NCBI GenBank assembly: GCA_013416485.1
Contig: JACCEO010000004.1
Span: 186,001 to 250,000, forward strand
DNA length: 64,000 nt
DNA from: Alcaligenaceae bacterium
GTDB taxonomy: Bacteria > Pseudomonadota > Gammaproteobacteria > Burkholderiales > Burkholderiaceae_B
Direction of reading: 5' to 3'
Made by a program: the position numbers and the translations under genes. Below the pieces are notes generated by a model. That model saw only the letters and a program-made list of their open reading frames with translations, searched no databases and was not told the DNA's origin. This document shows positions 28,942 through 37,974 of the stretch, piece by piece (position 1 is the stretch's first letter; each line of letters starts with the position of its first letter).

Positions 28942-30351
28942 ATGTCCTTGATCTTGGAATTACAGCATATGCTGGGTCTATCGCATGTATTAACAGGCGA
29001 TCAGGCTCAGCCCTGGTTGACTGACTGGCGTGGCCGTTATCAGGGGCAGGCGCTGGCGGTGGTGCGGCCGGGCTCGGTAGAGCAAGTGGTGCAGGTGGTC
29101 AAGTGGTGCATACATCACAGCGTACCTATGGTGCCACAAGGTGGCAATACCAGCTTATGTGGTGGGGCGACACCAGATAGCAGCGGTCGTGCGCTGGTGA
29201 TCTCATTGACCCGGCTAGATAAAATACGCAGCATAGATACAGGCAATGACACTATGGTGGCCGAGGCAGGCTGTATTTTGCAGCATGTGCAACAAGCGGC
29301 ACACCAGGTTGAGCGCTTGTTCCCTTTAAGTTTGGCGGCTGAAGGCAGCTGCACCTTAGGCGGCAACCTGGCCACCAATGCCGGCGGTACTCAGGTGTTG
29401 CGCTATGGAAATGCCAGGGAGCTGGTTCTGGGCCTGGAAGTGGTCACGGCTCAAGGCGATGTCTGGCATGGCTTGCAAGCGCTTAGAAAAAATAACACCG
29501 GCTACGACTTACGCAATTTATACGTAGGTAGCGAAGGTACGCTAGGCATAATTACCGCAGCGGCCATTAAGTTGTATCCCGTGCCCAGGGCACAAACGAT
29601 TGCCTTACTCGCCTTGCCATCGTTGCAGGATGCCATTCAGGTACTGAACATGGCGCGTTCGTGGTTTGCCGCGTCCCTTACTGGGTTCGAATTGATGGCA
29701 AATAATTGCTTGGCGGGCGTTACCGAGTGTTTTCCTGAGCAGCGTTTGCCCTTTCAGGGTGACTCCGCCACATTGCCCTGGTATGCCTTATTGGAGGTGT
29801 CGGATAGCGAAAGCGCCCAGCATGCTCGTGCTCGCTTCGAGACCTTAGCCCAGCACATGATGGAAAAGGGTTGGGTGCATGATGCTGTTGTGGCTGAAAG
29901 CCTGGCACAAAGCCAAGCCCTATGGCATTTGCGCGAAAGCATACCGTTGGCAGAAAAGCGCTATGGCAAAAGCGTCAAACACGATATTTCTGTGCCAGTA
30001 TCCCGTATTCCTGACTTCGTACACACTACCAATGCTGCTTTGCAGCAGCACTTTCCTGGGGTGGAACATATTATTTTTGGCCATTTAGGGGATGGCAATC
30101 TGCACTATAACGTGGCCCGAGGCCTGGTCTGGTCCGAGGCGCAGCTATTGGAACAGCAAAGTGTCATACACCAGTTGGTGCATGACAGTGTGCATGCCGT
30201 TGGTGGGGCAATTAGTGCAGAGCATGGCGTAGGGCAGTTAAAGCGTGATTTGTTACCACGCTATAAAGACCCGGTTGAGCTTGCCTTGATGCGCCAAATT
30301 AAACAGACGCTGGATCCTTTGGGGCTAATGAATCCAGGCAAAGTACTATAA
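28942..30351 (+). CDS. FAD-binding D-2-hydroxyacid dehydrogenase (GlcD/D2HGDH family)
   Basis: The 469-residue flavoprotein has an FAD_binding_4 domain (VPMVPQGGNTSLCGGATPD at about 53-71; LGGNLATNAGG near 138-148) and the FAD-oxidase C domain ending with FGHLGDGNLHYNV and AISAEHGVGQLKRDLL. These motifs fit D-2-hydroxyglutarate or D-lactate dehydrogenases that pass electrons to a flavoprotein or quinone. It is a clear paralogue of the protein at 44667-46079. It stands alone, converging on mutM with 7 bases between. Confidence 0.88.
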   Translation: MSLILELQHMLGLSHVLTGDQAQPWLTDWRGRYQGQALAVVRPGSVEQVVQVVKWCIHHSVPMVPQGGNTSLCGGATPDSSGRALVISLTRLDKIRSIDTGNDTMVAEAGCILQHVQQAAHQVERLFPLSLAAEGSCTLGGNLATNAGGTQVLRYGNARELVLGLEVVTAQGDVWHGLQALRKNNTGYDLRNLYVGSEGTLGIITAAAIKLYPVPRAQTIALLALPSLQDAIQVLNMARSWFAASLTGFELMANNCLAGVTECFPEQRLPFQGDSATLPWYALLEVSDSESAQHARARFETLAQHMMEKGWVHDAVVAESLAQSQALWHLRESIPLAEKRYGKSVKHDISVPVSRIPDFVHTTNAALQQHFPGVEHIIFGHLGDGNLHYNVARGLVWSEAQLLEQQSVIHQLVHDSVHAVGGAISAEHGVGQLKRDLLPRYKDPVELALMRQIKQTLDPLGLMNPGKVL

Positions 30352-30358
30352 ATCTACT

Positions 30359-31186
30359 CTAGTGACGCTGGCATTTAGGGCAGTAATATGTGGCCCTTTG
30401 CCCCTGCACAATGCGGCGTATGGGCGTGGTGCAATTGGTGCAGGGCTTGCCTGCTTTTTCATAGACAGCAGCATGCAGTTCAAAATAGGCACCAGGCTCC
30501 CCTGTTGCATTGGTGTAGTCACGCAATGTGCTACCGCCTGAGTTCAAGGCATCGGTCAGGGTGCGTTGTATGGCATCTAGCAGTCGTGTACAACGCGCTA
30601 AAGAAAGCCCACCTGCGGCAGTTTGAGGGTTGATGCGCGCTCGAAATAAGGCTTCTGACGCATAAATATTACCCACTCCAACAACTACTGTTCCTGCCAA
30701 TAACACCTGCTTAATGGCTTGTTTGCGACCCTGTAGTTGCTGGTGAAACCATGCTGGAGTCAACTGCTTATTAAAGGGTTCGATACCTAATTTGGCTAAT
30801 AAGGGATGATCGGTGACAGGGCCTTGAGCAGCGTCATGCCAAAGTATGGCGCCAAAGCGACGTGGGTCATGCAACAGAAACCTGGACTCAGCAAAGATCC
30901 ACTCAGCATGATCGTGCTTGCGCATGGGTTCGTCAAAAGGAACACGCCGTAGCGAGCCCGACATGCCTAGATGCACAATTTGAGTGCCGTGGGTGAAATT
31001 AATTAGTAGGTATTTTCCACGTCTGCCACAGCTAAGTACGGTGTGCCCGCTAATGATCAGGGGCAGATCTTCGGGCACAGGCCAGCGCATACGGTGTTCG
31101 TAAACCACGAATTGTTGCAGCTGCCTGCCCGGCATAAGCGTCGCAATTCCGCGACGTGTAGTTTCGACTTCTGGTAGTTCAGGCAT
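30359..31186 (-). CDS. mutM: Formamidopyrimidine-DNA glycosylase
   Basis: The 275-residue base-excision repair enzyme removes oxidised purines such as 8-oxoguanine. It starts PELPEVETTRRG (catalytic Pro2 and Glu3), has the helix-two-turn-helix VVGVGNIYASEALFRARINP, and a C-terminal zinc finger CTNCTTPIRRIVQGQRATYYCPKC. It is divergent from the TPR protein gene with 84 bases between. Confidence 0.96.
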   Translation of the reverse strand: MPELPEVETTRRGIATLMPGRQLQQFVVYEHRMRWPVPEDLPLIISGHTVLSCGRRGKYLLINFTHGTQIVHLGMSGSLRRVPFDEPMRKHDHAEWIFAESRFLLHDPRRFGAILWHDAAQGPVTDHPLLAKLGIEPFNKQLTPAWFHQQLQGRKQAIKQVLLAGTVVVGVGNIYASEALFRARINPQTAAGGLSLARCTRLLDAIQRTLTDALNSGGSTLRDYTNATGEPGAYFELHAAVYEKAGKPCTNCTTPIRRIVQGQRATYYCPKCQRH

Positions 31187-31270
31187 AAGGGGGTGATAAG
31201 ATCATAATCCGACTATGTAATTTTGCCATCTGACGCTTTACTCCAGGCGCAGCGGCGATGGTTCCCGTGA

Positions 31271-33052
31271 ATGAAACGTTCAATTCCTTTATTGTCTTTG
31301 TTTGTTGCGCCTTTGTTGCTGGTGTACGGGGTTGTGCCCGCACACGCCGCTGCTGTCGTTAAACCAGCGACCCAGGTCGAACAAATACGTTTACGCCCAG
31401 GCGAGCTGCCTGTGGTCAATCTTACTGCCGATATCCTTTATCGGGTATTGGCATCGGAAATTGCCGCTCATCGGGGGAGCTATGACGCAGCCAGCCAGAC
31501 CTTGTTGGATTTGGCCACCGAAACCTCGGATTCGCGTTTGGCGAAACGCGCATTTCAGTTCTCGGTCGCTGACCGGGACATGGCGCGTGCCTATCGTGCA
31601 GCCCGCTTGTGGGCCATGTTGTCACCAGAAGACCCAGAGGCTGTGGCAGCCTCTTTGGCGTTGGCTGCCTCGAATGGTCAAACCAACGGCATGGCCGCAG
31701 CCTTATGGTCGCGCATAGAAAAGGCCGACGATAAAAAACAAGCCATACTGCAAGCCGCTTCCATTGTCAGCAAAATGGCAGATAAGCGGGTCGCCTTCGA
31801 AATACTGGACCAAGCGCTGCACGAGTCGGTACGCAATATTCCAGTAGCGCACTTGGCATTGGCAGATGCCGCCTGGGAAGCGTTGGATGCGAACCGCGCA
31901 CTGCGTGAGGCCAAACTGGCCTTGCAACAGGATCCAGGTTCTGAAATGGCAGCACAGCGCGTCTTGGAATACGGCTTGAAGGTAGATCCACAGGCGGCGA
32001 TTGCCGATACACGAGCCTATATTAAAAAGTACCCAGACAGTCGCAAGTTACAGCTGATGCTGGCGGATCGCTTATTGAATCGCCACGAGTTTGACGCCGC
32101 CTTATCCTTAGTCGATGAGTTGCGCCGTCAAGCACCAGAGGATTTCGACCTGCTCTACACCGAGGCAGAGATCAACGCGAAAGCCGAACGCTACGAGCGT
32201 GCTCGAGCCTTATTGAATGAATATATCAATGTGGAAACGCAACGTCGCCAGTCCTTGCACGCTGATGCCAGCAATGCGCAGTCGAATGCGTCAGATGCTC
32301 GGTTATTGCTGGTGCAAATCGCGGTAAAGCAGGGGCAGCTAGACGAGGCGATTGCGCAATTGGACCTTATTGACGATCCCGCTGTACGTTTTCAGGCTCA
32401 AATTCATAAGGCAGTGCTGCAGGGCCGACAGGGTAATTTAGCGGTAGCGAGAGCCACCATAGAAGCGGCAACAACAGATAACGTTCACGATCAGTCAGTG
32501 GCAGCATTAACCTTGGCGTCTATTTATCGTGATGCGGGTCGTACCGACGAGGCCGTCGATATCTTAATTAAGGCCGATCGCGAAATTCCTGATTCTGCAG
32601 AAATTAAATATGACCTGGCTATGTTGTACGAACGCCAAAGCAACTATGTGGATTTTGAAACCCTGATGCGTCAAGTGATTAGTTTGGCGCCAGACAATGC
32701 CAATGCGTATAACTCGTTGGGTTATACCTTTGCGGATCAAAATCGAAATCTGGGTGAGGCTCAAGACTTGTTGGAGCGGGCCTTGGACCTGGAACCATCG
32801 AATCCTTATATTCTGGATAGTGTGGGCTGGTACTTTTATCGTACCGGCGATCTCCAGGCGGCTTTGGAATATCTGCAGCGCTCTTATGCTCAATTGCCGG
32901 AGGCCGATGTGGCGGCCCATTTGGGCGAGGTCCTATGGGTCAATGACCAACAGGACGATGCCAGAGCCTTATGGCGTAAAGCTTTGGAACGTGACCCTGA
33001 CAGCGAGCCTTTGCTGAACACGCTTAAACGTCTGGGAGTCACCTTGCAATGA
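31271..33052 (+). CDS. Tetratricopeptide-repeat protein, exported
   Basis: The 593-residue protein has a signal peptide (about 1-27, ending VVPAHAAA). A mostly helical body follows with many TPR units, clearest at about 440-590 (NANAYNSLGYTFADQNRNLGEAQDLLERALDLEPSNPYI, then SVGWYFYRTGDLQAALEYLQRSY). A TPR protein of this type regularly precedes lolB and ispE in betaproteobacteria. It is likely periplasmic, with an envelope assembly role inferred only from that context. Its stop overlaps the lolB start (ATGA). Confidence 0.83.
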   Translation: MKRSIPLLSLFVAPLLLVYGVVPAHAAAVVKPATQVEQIRLRPGELPVVNLTADILYRVLASEIAAHRGSYDAASQTLLDLATETSDSRLAKRAFQFSVADRDMARAYRAARLWAMLSPEDPEAVAASLALAASNGQTNGMAAALWSRIEKADDKKQAILQAASIVSKMADKRVAFEILDQALHESVRNIPVAHLALADAAWEALDANRALREAKLALQQDPGSEMAAQRVLEYGLKVDPQAAIADTRAYIKKYPDSRKLQLMLADRLLNRHEFDAALSLVDELRRQAPEDFDLLYTEAEINAKAERYERARALLNEYINVETQRRQSLHADASNAQSNASDARLLLVQIAVKQGQLDEAIAQLDLIDDPAVRFQAQIHKAVLQGRQGNLAVARATIEAATTDNVHDQSVAALTLASIYRDAGRTDEAVDILIKADREIPDSAEIKYDLAMLYERQSNYVDFETLMRQVISLAPDNANAYNSLGYTFADQNRNLGEAQDLLERALDLEPSNPYILDSVGWYFYRTGDLQAALEYLQRSYAQLPEADVAAHLGEVLWVNDQQDDARALWRKALERDPDSEPLLNTLKRLGVTLQ

Positions 33053-33615
33053 TGCGGGCTGTGGGTAGATGGCTGATAGTCAGCATGTGTGTGATGCTGG
33101 TGGCGTGTGCAACACCGCAAAAAATGGCACCTTTGTCATCGGATAAGCTCTTCGAGCGTGTAGGGCGCTTTGCGCTTAGTGTTCAACACGCGAATGGCAA
33201 ACAAGATGCCGTGCAGGGTGGTTTTGCCTGGCAAGATACGGGCCAGCAGCTAAAACTGGACTTGGCGAATCCCTTGGGTAGCACGCTGGCGCGGGTGCTG
33301 GTGATGGCCAATAGCGCCGTACTGACCCGTAGCAATGGTTCCCAGCAAGTCGCATCAGATCCTGACGCTTTGGTGGAATTGGCGCTGGGTAGCCCCATCC
33401 CAGTGTCCGGTTTGCGCGACTGGCTGCAGGGTCGTGCTGGTGCCGGCGCAGTGGATCAGCAACTGGATGACCAGGGCCGAGTACTGTCTTTTGTTCAGAG
33501 CGGTTGGAGAGTGCGCTTGTCGCGCTACGATGAGCTTGGTCCTGCCTTGTTGCAACTGAATCGCAACGATGCGCTTAGCGATATTAGTGTGCGCTTAGTC
33601 GTGAATAGTCATTAA
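33049..33615 (+). CDS. lolB: Outer-membrane lipoprotein insertase LolB
   Basis: The 188-residue precursor has lipobox LVACATP (Cys20) and a LolB core with FERVGRFALSVQHANGKQDAVQGGFAWQ and LDLANPLGSTLARVLV. It continues to GLRDWLQGRAGAG. LolB accepts lipoproteins from LolA and inserts them into the outer membrane. It is coupled to the TPR gene by a 4-base overlap and precedes ispE by 17 bases, a standard proteobacterial order. Confidence 0.92.
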   Translation: MMRAVGRWLIVSMCVMLVACATPQKMAPLSSDKLFERVGRFALSVQHANGKQDAVQGGFAWQDTGQQLKLDLANPLGSTLARVLVMANSAVLTRSNGSQQVASDPDALVELALGSPIPVSGLRDWLQGRAGAGAVDQQLDDQGRVLSFVQSGWRVRLSRYDELGPALLQLNRNDALSDISVRLVVNSH

Positions 33616-33632
33616 TTGAATCACAGCACACT

Positions 33633-34556
33633 ATGGCTTTATACGATGTTCCGGCACCCGCCAAGATCAATCTATTTTTGCATGTCGTAGGACGACGTCC
33701 GGATGGCTACCATCTGCTGGAAACCGCCTTTCGTTTTGTTGGTCTGTACGATTACTTGGATTTTGATCTGCGCCCAGATGGCCTAATACGCCGAGAAGGC
33801 GGGCTTCAAGATCTGGCTGAGCAGGACGATCTGGTAGTCAAGGCTGCATTGGCCTTGCAGCAGGCGACTGGTACGCATCATGGAGCACAAATTAATTACC
33901 GCAAGCAGATTCCCTCGGGGGGGGGCATGGGTGGTGGTTCTAGTAATGCCGCCAGCACGTTGATTGCGTTGAATCGCTTGTGGCAAACCGGTTTAGACCG
34001 CGCTCAGCTTATGCGCATAGGTGCTAGCCTAGGGGCTGATGTGCCTATTTTTATTTATGGTGAGCCTGCATTTGCCCAAGGAATAGGCGACAAATTTAGC
34101 CCGCTGACTTTGCCTGAGCGTGCTTATTTGGTCATTCAGCCTGCGCAGTCTGTCCCCACTGTAGGCGTTTTTTCTGATCCCGATTTGACAAGAGACTCGC
34201 CTTGCGTCAAAATGTCGGTCTTTACTGATTGGCAAACAAATAGTTCAGCCAATAACTGGGGTAATTACACTCAGTTATTTGGTCATAACGACCTAGAGCC
34301 AGTGGTTCTTGCAAAATATCCCAAGATACAGTCAGCCGCGACATGGTTGCAAAGTCAAGGGTTATATGTCAGAATGACAGGTTCAGGATCATGTTTTTTT
34401 GCTGAATTTGCAACGGTTCAACAAGCTACGGTTTACGAACAGCAAATTTTTGGTAAAATAGCGCTTCGCGAAAGCGGCAGCGCGACGAAAGTTAAAAAAA
34501 CTTGGGTTTGCCCAGGCTTATTTGAACATCCGTTGCTACACTGGATACGCAGTTGA
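33633..34556 (+). CDS. ispE: 4-diphosphocytidyl-2-C-methyl-D-erythritol kinase
   Basis: The 307-residue GHMP kinase phosphorylates CDP-ME in the MEP isoprenoid pathway. It has the substrate motif VPAPAKINLFLHVVGRRPDGYH at about 6-27 and the ATP-binding loop PSGGGMGGGSSNAASTL near 93-109, with the C-terminal MTGSGSCFFAEF. It is followed within 3 bases by tRNA-Gln, so the tRNA may be processed from a common transcript or have a promoter inside ispE. Confidence 0.95.
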   Translation: MALYDVPAPAKINLFLHVVGRRPDGYHLLETAFRFVGLYDYLDFDLRPDGLIRREGGLQDLAEQDDLVVKAALALQQATGTHHGAQINYRKQIPSGGGMGGGSSNAASTLIALNRLWQTGLDRAQLMRIGASLGADVPIFIYGEPAFAQGIGDKFSPLTLPERAYLVIQPAQSVPTVGVFSDPDLTRDSPCVKMSVFTDWQTNSSANNWGNYTQLFGHNDLEPVVLAKYPKIQSAATWLQSQGLYVRMTGSGSCFFAEFATVQQATVYEQQIFGKIALRESGSATKVKKTWVCPGLFEHPLLHWIRS

Positions 34557-34558
34557 AT

Positions 34559-34635
34559 TGGGGAATGGCCAAGCTGGTTAAGGCACTGGATTTTGATTCC
34601 AGCATGCGAAGGTTCGAATCCTTCTTCCCCAGCCA
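34559..34635 (+). tRNA. tRNA-Gln (anticodon TTG)
   Basis: The acceptor stem TGGGGAA (34559-34565) pairs with TTCCCCA (34625-34631), followed by G and an encoded CCA (34633-34635). The anticodon stem CTGGA / TCCAG closes the loop TTTTGAT, giving anticodon TTG (34593-34595), reading CAA/CAG. The T-arm contains GGTTCGAATCC. Position between ispE and prs is conserved in Burkholderiales. Confidence 0.97.
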
Positions 34636-34750
34636 CTTTTTCTTGCCTCTTATAGGCGCACAGTTAACGTTAAGCTGTTGAGTCGGCCCTATCTAGGGTG
34701 CTGGTCAACAGCTTTGTTGTTTAACACTATCAAAGTCTCTATCCATCATC

Positions 34751-35701
34751 ATGGCACATGACAGATTCATGATTTTTACCGGCACTGCCAATACAAGATT
34801 GGCAGTCGATGTGGCAAATCACCTTGACATGTCGTTAGGTAAAATGACAGTAGGCCGTTTCTCCGATGGCGAAGTCATGGTCGAGATCAACGAAAACGTA
34901 CGCGGTCGTGATGTATTTGTCTTGCAGCCCACCTGCGCACCCACCAATGACAACCTAATGGAAATCATGGTGATGGTTGATGCCTTGCGTCGCGCTTCTG
35001 CTGGCAAAATTACCGCTGCTATTCCTTATTTCGGTTACGCTCGTCAAGACCGCCGTCCACGTTCCGCACGGGTTTCCATTTCCGCCAAAGTTGTAGCCAA
35101 TATGCTGCAAGTGGTTGGGGTTGACCGTGTGTTGACTATGGACCTGCATGCGGACCAAATCCAAGGCTTTTTCGATATTGCCGTCGATAACATCTACGCT
35201 GGCCCTATCTTGCTAGGTGATATCTGGCGTCATAACTATCAGGATTTGGTGGTTGTGTCGCCCGACATTGGTGGCGTTGTGCGTGCAAGGGCACTGGCCA
35301 AGCAGCTGGAAGCTGACCTGGCGATCATCGATAAACGTCGCCCACGTGCGAACGTGTCTGAAGTTATGAACATCATCGGCGAAGTCGATGGACGCACCTG
35401 CATCATCATGGACGACATGGTGGATACCGCTGGTACTTTATGTAAAGCGGCTCAGGCCCTTAAAGAACGCGGCGCGGTCACGGTGTACGCTTACTGTACT
35501 CACCCGGTTTTGTCCGGTGATGCCGTGCAACGGATTACTGAATCCGAATTGGATGAATTGGTGGTTACTGACACCATACCGCTGTCTGAAGCGGCACGTG
35601 GCTGTTCCAAAATTCGCCAGTTGTCGTGTGCTTCGCTGTTGGGTGAAACCATATTGCGTATATCGAACGCCGAGTCGGTTAGTTCCTTATTCGCTGATTA
35701 A
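34751..35701 (+). CDS. prs: Ribose-phosphate pyrophosphokinase
   Basis: The 316-residue enzyme makes PRPP from ribose 5-phosphate and ATP. It shows [19 protein letters not shown] at the start, the conserved [31 protein letters not shown] and [20 protein letters not shown], and the PRPP loop [14 protein letters not shown]. Length is typical. It follows tRNA-Gln by 115 bases and precedes rplY. Confidence 0.97.
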   Translation: MAHDRFMIFTGTANTRLAVDVANHLDMSLGKMTVGRFSDGEVMVEINENVRGRDVFVLQPTCAPTNDNLMEIMVMVDALRRASAGKITAAIPYFGYARQDRRPRSARVSISAKVVANMLQVVGVDRVLTMDLHADQIQGFFDIAVDNIYAGPILLGDIWRHNYQDLVVVSPDIGGVVRARALAKQLEADLAIIDKRRPRANVSEVMNIIGEVDGRTCIIMDDMVDTAGTLCKAAQALKERGAVTVYAYCTHPVLSGDAVQRITESELDELVVTDTIPLSEAARGCSKIRQLSCASLLGETILRISNAESVSSLFAD

Positions 35702-35711
35702 ATTTTTATCT

Positions 35712-35739
35712 CGTTGTCTGCTGGTCGCGGCAGACAACG
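35712..35739 (+). other. RNA hairpin in the prs-rplY gap
   Basis: A 10-bp perfect inverted repeat CGTTGTCTGC (35712-35721) and GCAGACAACG (35730-35739) encloses an 8-base loop. It is not followed by a T-run on the plus strand, so it is not a canonical terminator. It lies 65 bases upstream of rplY and may reduce read-through from prs or stabilise the rplY leader. That function is inference. Confidence 0.5.
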
Positions 35740-35804
35740 TCGTTGCAGCATAGACTGCATTTTCCAATTGGGTTGATATCAGCCCGTAGTTATCGGAGTT
35801 ATCC

Positions 35805-36416
35805 ATGAAATTCACAGCCACTTCGCGTAGCGTTCAGGGTACGAGTGCGAGCCGCCGCCTGCGTCACGCTGGTCGCGTTCCCGCCATTGTTTATGGTGGT
35901 ACAGACGTGCCCGTTACCGTCGAACTCGACCACAACCAGATCTATCACGCTCTGCGTAAAGAAGCGTTTCACGCCTCTATCCTGACGATGGAACTCGAAG
36001 GAACATCACAGCAGGTTCTGTTGCGTGCAGTGCAGTGGCACCCGTACAAGCAGCAAGTTCTGCACGTTGACTTCCAGCGCGTATTGGCTTCACAAGCCAT
36101 TACGACCAAAGTGCCTTTGCACTTCTTGAACGGTGACGAGTCGCCAGCAGTTAAACTAAGCCGTCAGGTGATTAGCCACGTTCAAACAGATCTGGAAATC
36201 ACTTGCTTGCCAGCCAACTTGCCACAAGGTATTGAAGTTGACCTGGGCCAAATGGTTGCTAACGCCAACGTACACTTGCAAGACGTAACTATGCCTAAGG
36301 GCGTGGTTTACGCTGGCATAGAGGCTAACCCTGTCCTGGCAGCTGCGCTGTCGCTGGGCGGTGCTACTGTTGCCGGTAGCGACGAGGCAGCAGGCGACGA
36401 GGCAGCAGCCGAGTAA
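35805..36416 (+). CDS. rplY: 50S ribosomal protein L25 (long, CTC form)
   Basis: The 203-residue protein has the 5S-rRNA-binding L25 domain (MKFTATSRSVQGTSASRRLRHAGRVPAIVYGG…) at about 1-90 and a C-terminal CTC/TL5 beta domain (about 100-185: KVPLHFLNGDESPAVKLSRQVISHVQTDLEITC). The tail is Ala/Gly/Glu-rich (GSDEAAGDEAAAE). A clear Shine-Dalgarno (CGGAG) lies before ATG 35805. Confidence 0.95.
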   Translation: MKFTATSRSVQGTSASRRLRHAGRVPAIVYGGTDVPVTVELDHNQIYHALRKEAFHASILTMELEGTSQQVLLRAVQWHPYKQQVLHVDFQRVLASQAITTKVPLHFLNGDESPAVKLSRQVISHVQTDLEITCLPANLPQGIEVDLGQMVANANVHLQDVTMPKGVVYAGIEANPVLAAALSLGGATVAGSDEAAGDEAAAE

Positions 36417-36479
36417 ATCCAGGCACTATCTTTTGGACTGGGTGGCTTCTACAGCTGCCCAACCACAATGTAGCCGGGC

Positions 36480-36519
36480 AAACCCCTGTTTCAGCGTATG
36501 CTGGCAGGGGTTTCGCTTT
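36480..36519 (+). terminator. Terminator after rplY, in the pth leader
   Basis: The stem AAACCCCTG (36480-36488) pairs with CAGGGGTTT (36505-36513), extended inward by CAGC/GCTG around GTAT, and followed by CGCTTTAT. It ends only about 20 bases before the pth start, so it would either terminate rplY transcription or partly attenuate pth. The T-tract is short and interrupted. Confidence 0.65.
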
Positions 36520-36536
36520 ATCCGATGGAAGTTTGC

Positions 36537-37133
36537 ATGACCACACCGATACGTCTGATTATAGGTTTGGGTAATCCAGGCCTGCAGTATGAAACCACAC
36601 GTCACAATGCCGGTTTCTGGCTGGCCGATCATCTTGCTGACGACTTCAACACCAGCTTCACACTAGAAAAACCCTTTTCTGCCTGGGTAGCTAAAGGGCG
36701 CCATCAAGGCGAGGCGATTATTCTGGCCAAGCCGACCACCTATATGAATCGCTCAGGGCAAGCTGCTGGCGCACTCATGCGGTTTTATAAGCTAGTTCCC
36801 GAACAAGTCCTGGTGCTACACGACGAATTAGATTTGCTACCAGGCCAAGCCAAGCTGAAACAAGGCGGTGGCCACGCAGGGCATAATGGTTTGCGTGATA
36901 TTCAAAGCGCCTTTTCCAGTCCCGCCTTTTGGCGTTTGCGTTTGGGCATAGGCCACCCTAGGACCTTGGGTCTGCAGCAAGACGTGGCCGCTTTTGTCTT
37001 GAATCAACCACGACGCGACGAACTGAAAGACATCGAAGCGGTTATAGACCGTTGTCGTGCCATTACCCCAGCCTTGCTGGATGGCAAGTTTGACCAGGCA
37101 ATTAGCCAGTTACATGGTGGTAATAGTGGCTAA
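36537..37133 (+). CDS. pth: Peptidyl-tRNA hydrolase
   Basis: The 198-residue enzyme recycles peptidyl-tRNA. It contains [26 protein letters not shown] (catalytic His in the TRHN motif), [12 protein letters not shown], and [31 protein letters not shown]. The frame stays open upstream to 36498; ATG 36537 gives the family N terminus, with GGAAG at 36527-36531 as Shine-Dalgarno. ATG 36525 is a second possibility. Confidence 0.95.
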   Translation: MTTPIRLIIGLGNPGLQYETTRHNAGFWLADHLADDFNTSFTLEKPFSAWVAKGRHQGEAIILAKPTTYMNRSGQAAGALMRFYKLVPEQVLVLHDELDLLPGQAKLKQGGGHAGHNGLRDIQSAFSSPAFWRLRLGIGHPRTLGLQQDVAAFVLNQPRRDELKDIEAVIDRCRAITPALLDGKFDQAISQLHGGNSG

Positions 37134-37896
37134 AACCCATATAAATACAACGCGTTTTCGTAGTGAGCTGACCGATTTTGTTGGTTTTCTAAAGCGGCCT
37201 ACGCTAGGCCCACGTACGCCTGGTCGGCGTGCTGGGTCAAGTGTTAGCGTTGATTGGCTACCCGGCGTATCCATTACGCGGTTGTTGCAGTGGGCTGGCT
37301 TCCTATGGGCGCTAAATCTAGTGTTCCTGGGGCCTATTGCTGTCATGGCAGCTGGGGCCGGTGGTGCGCAGCACCGATTAAACTTATCAGCGATTCCCTG
37401 GATGATGGCCTTGCTATGGGCACCTCTGGTTGAAGAGCTGGTCTTTCGTTATAGTTTGCGTCGCTTAGCACATGTATTGTGGTTATTGCCAGCCGGGATA
37501 GTCGTGATGCTGAACGGGCCAGGGTGGTCTACTGGATTATTGCTATTGGCCGTGTTGTTAATGTGTTGGCGTCCAAAAGCTAGCCGTCCCTTGGTACAGC
37601 GGCAAGGAAAAACCTGGCGTATGTTATTGAATTACCGGCGCCTATTTCCTTGGGTGTTTCATGGGGCATCATTGGCATTTGCAGGGGTGCACTTAGTAAA
37701 CTTCAATTTGCACCAAATGGCTTGGTGGTTGATGCCGTTATTAGTGTTGCCGCAATGGTTGACCGGTTTGGTGCTGGGTTGGTTACGTGTACGGCGTGGT
37801 ATCGGGGCTGCGGTGCTATTGCATGCCATCTTTAATGGTGGCCCTTTGTTGGTTGTATGGATGATATTGCGTTTGAATCCAGGCATAGTCAGCTAA
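37126..37896 (+). CDS. CPBP-family intramembrane metalloprotease (CAAX-like)
   Basis: The protein of about 256 residues has several hydrophobic helices and the three Abi/CPBP motifs: EELVFR (EExxxR), FAGVH (FxxxH) and HAIFN (HxxxN/D). These form the metal site of Rce1-like glutamate proteases. I place the start at GTG 37126, with GGTGG 6 bases upstream, overlapping the pth stop; ATG 37114 is also possible. Bacterial members act in peptide maturation or self-immunity, but no bacteriocin gene is adjacent. It sits between pth and ychF, which are usually direct neighbours. Confidence 0.8.
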   Translation: MAKTHINTTRFRSELTDFVGFLKRPTLGPRTPGRRAGSSVSVDWLPGVSITRLLQWAGFLWALNLVFLGPIAVMAAGAGGAQHRLNLSAIPWMMALLWAPLVEELVFRYSLRRLAHVLWLLPAGIVVMLNGPGWSTGLLLLAVLLMCWRPKASRPLVQRQGKTWRMLLNYRRLFPWVFHGASLAFAGVHLVNFNLHQMAWWLMPLLVLPQWLTGLVLGWLRVRRGIGAAVLLHAIFNGGPLLVVWMILRLNPGIVS

Positions 37897-37974
37897 TATC
37901 ACACGCGGTTGGGGTAGGTCCGGAGCACATTCCAGCCTACAATACTTTTTAATTTTTTTATTATCAGGACAATC

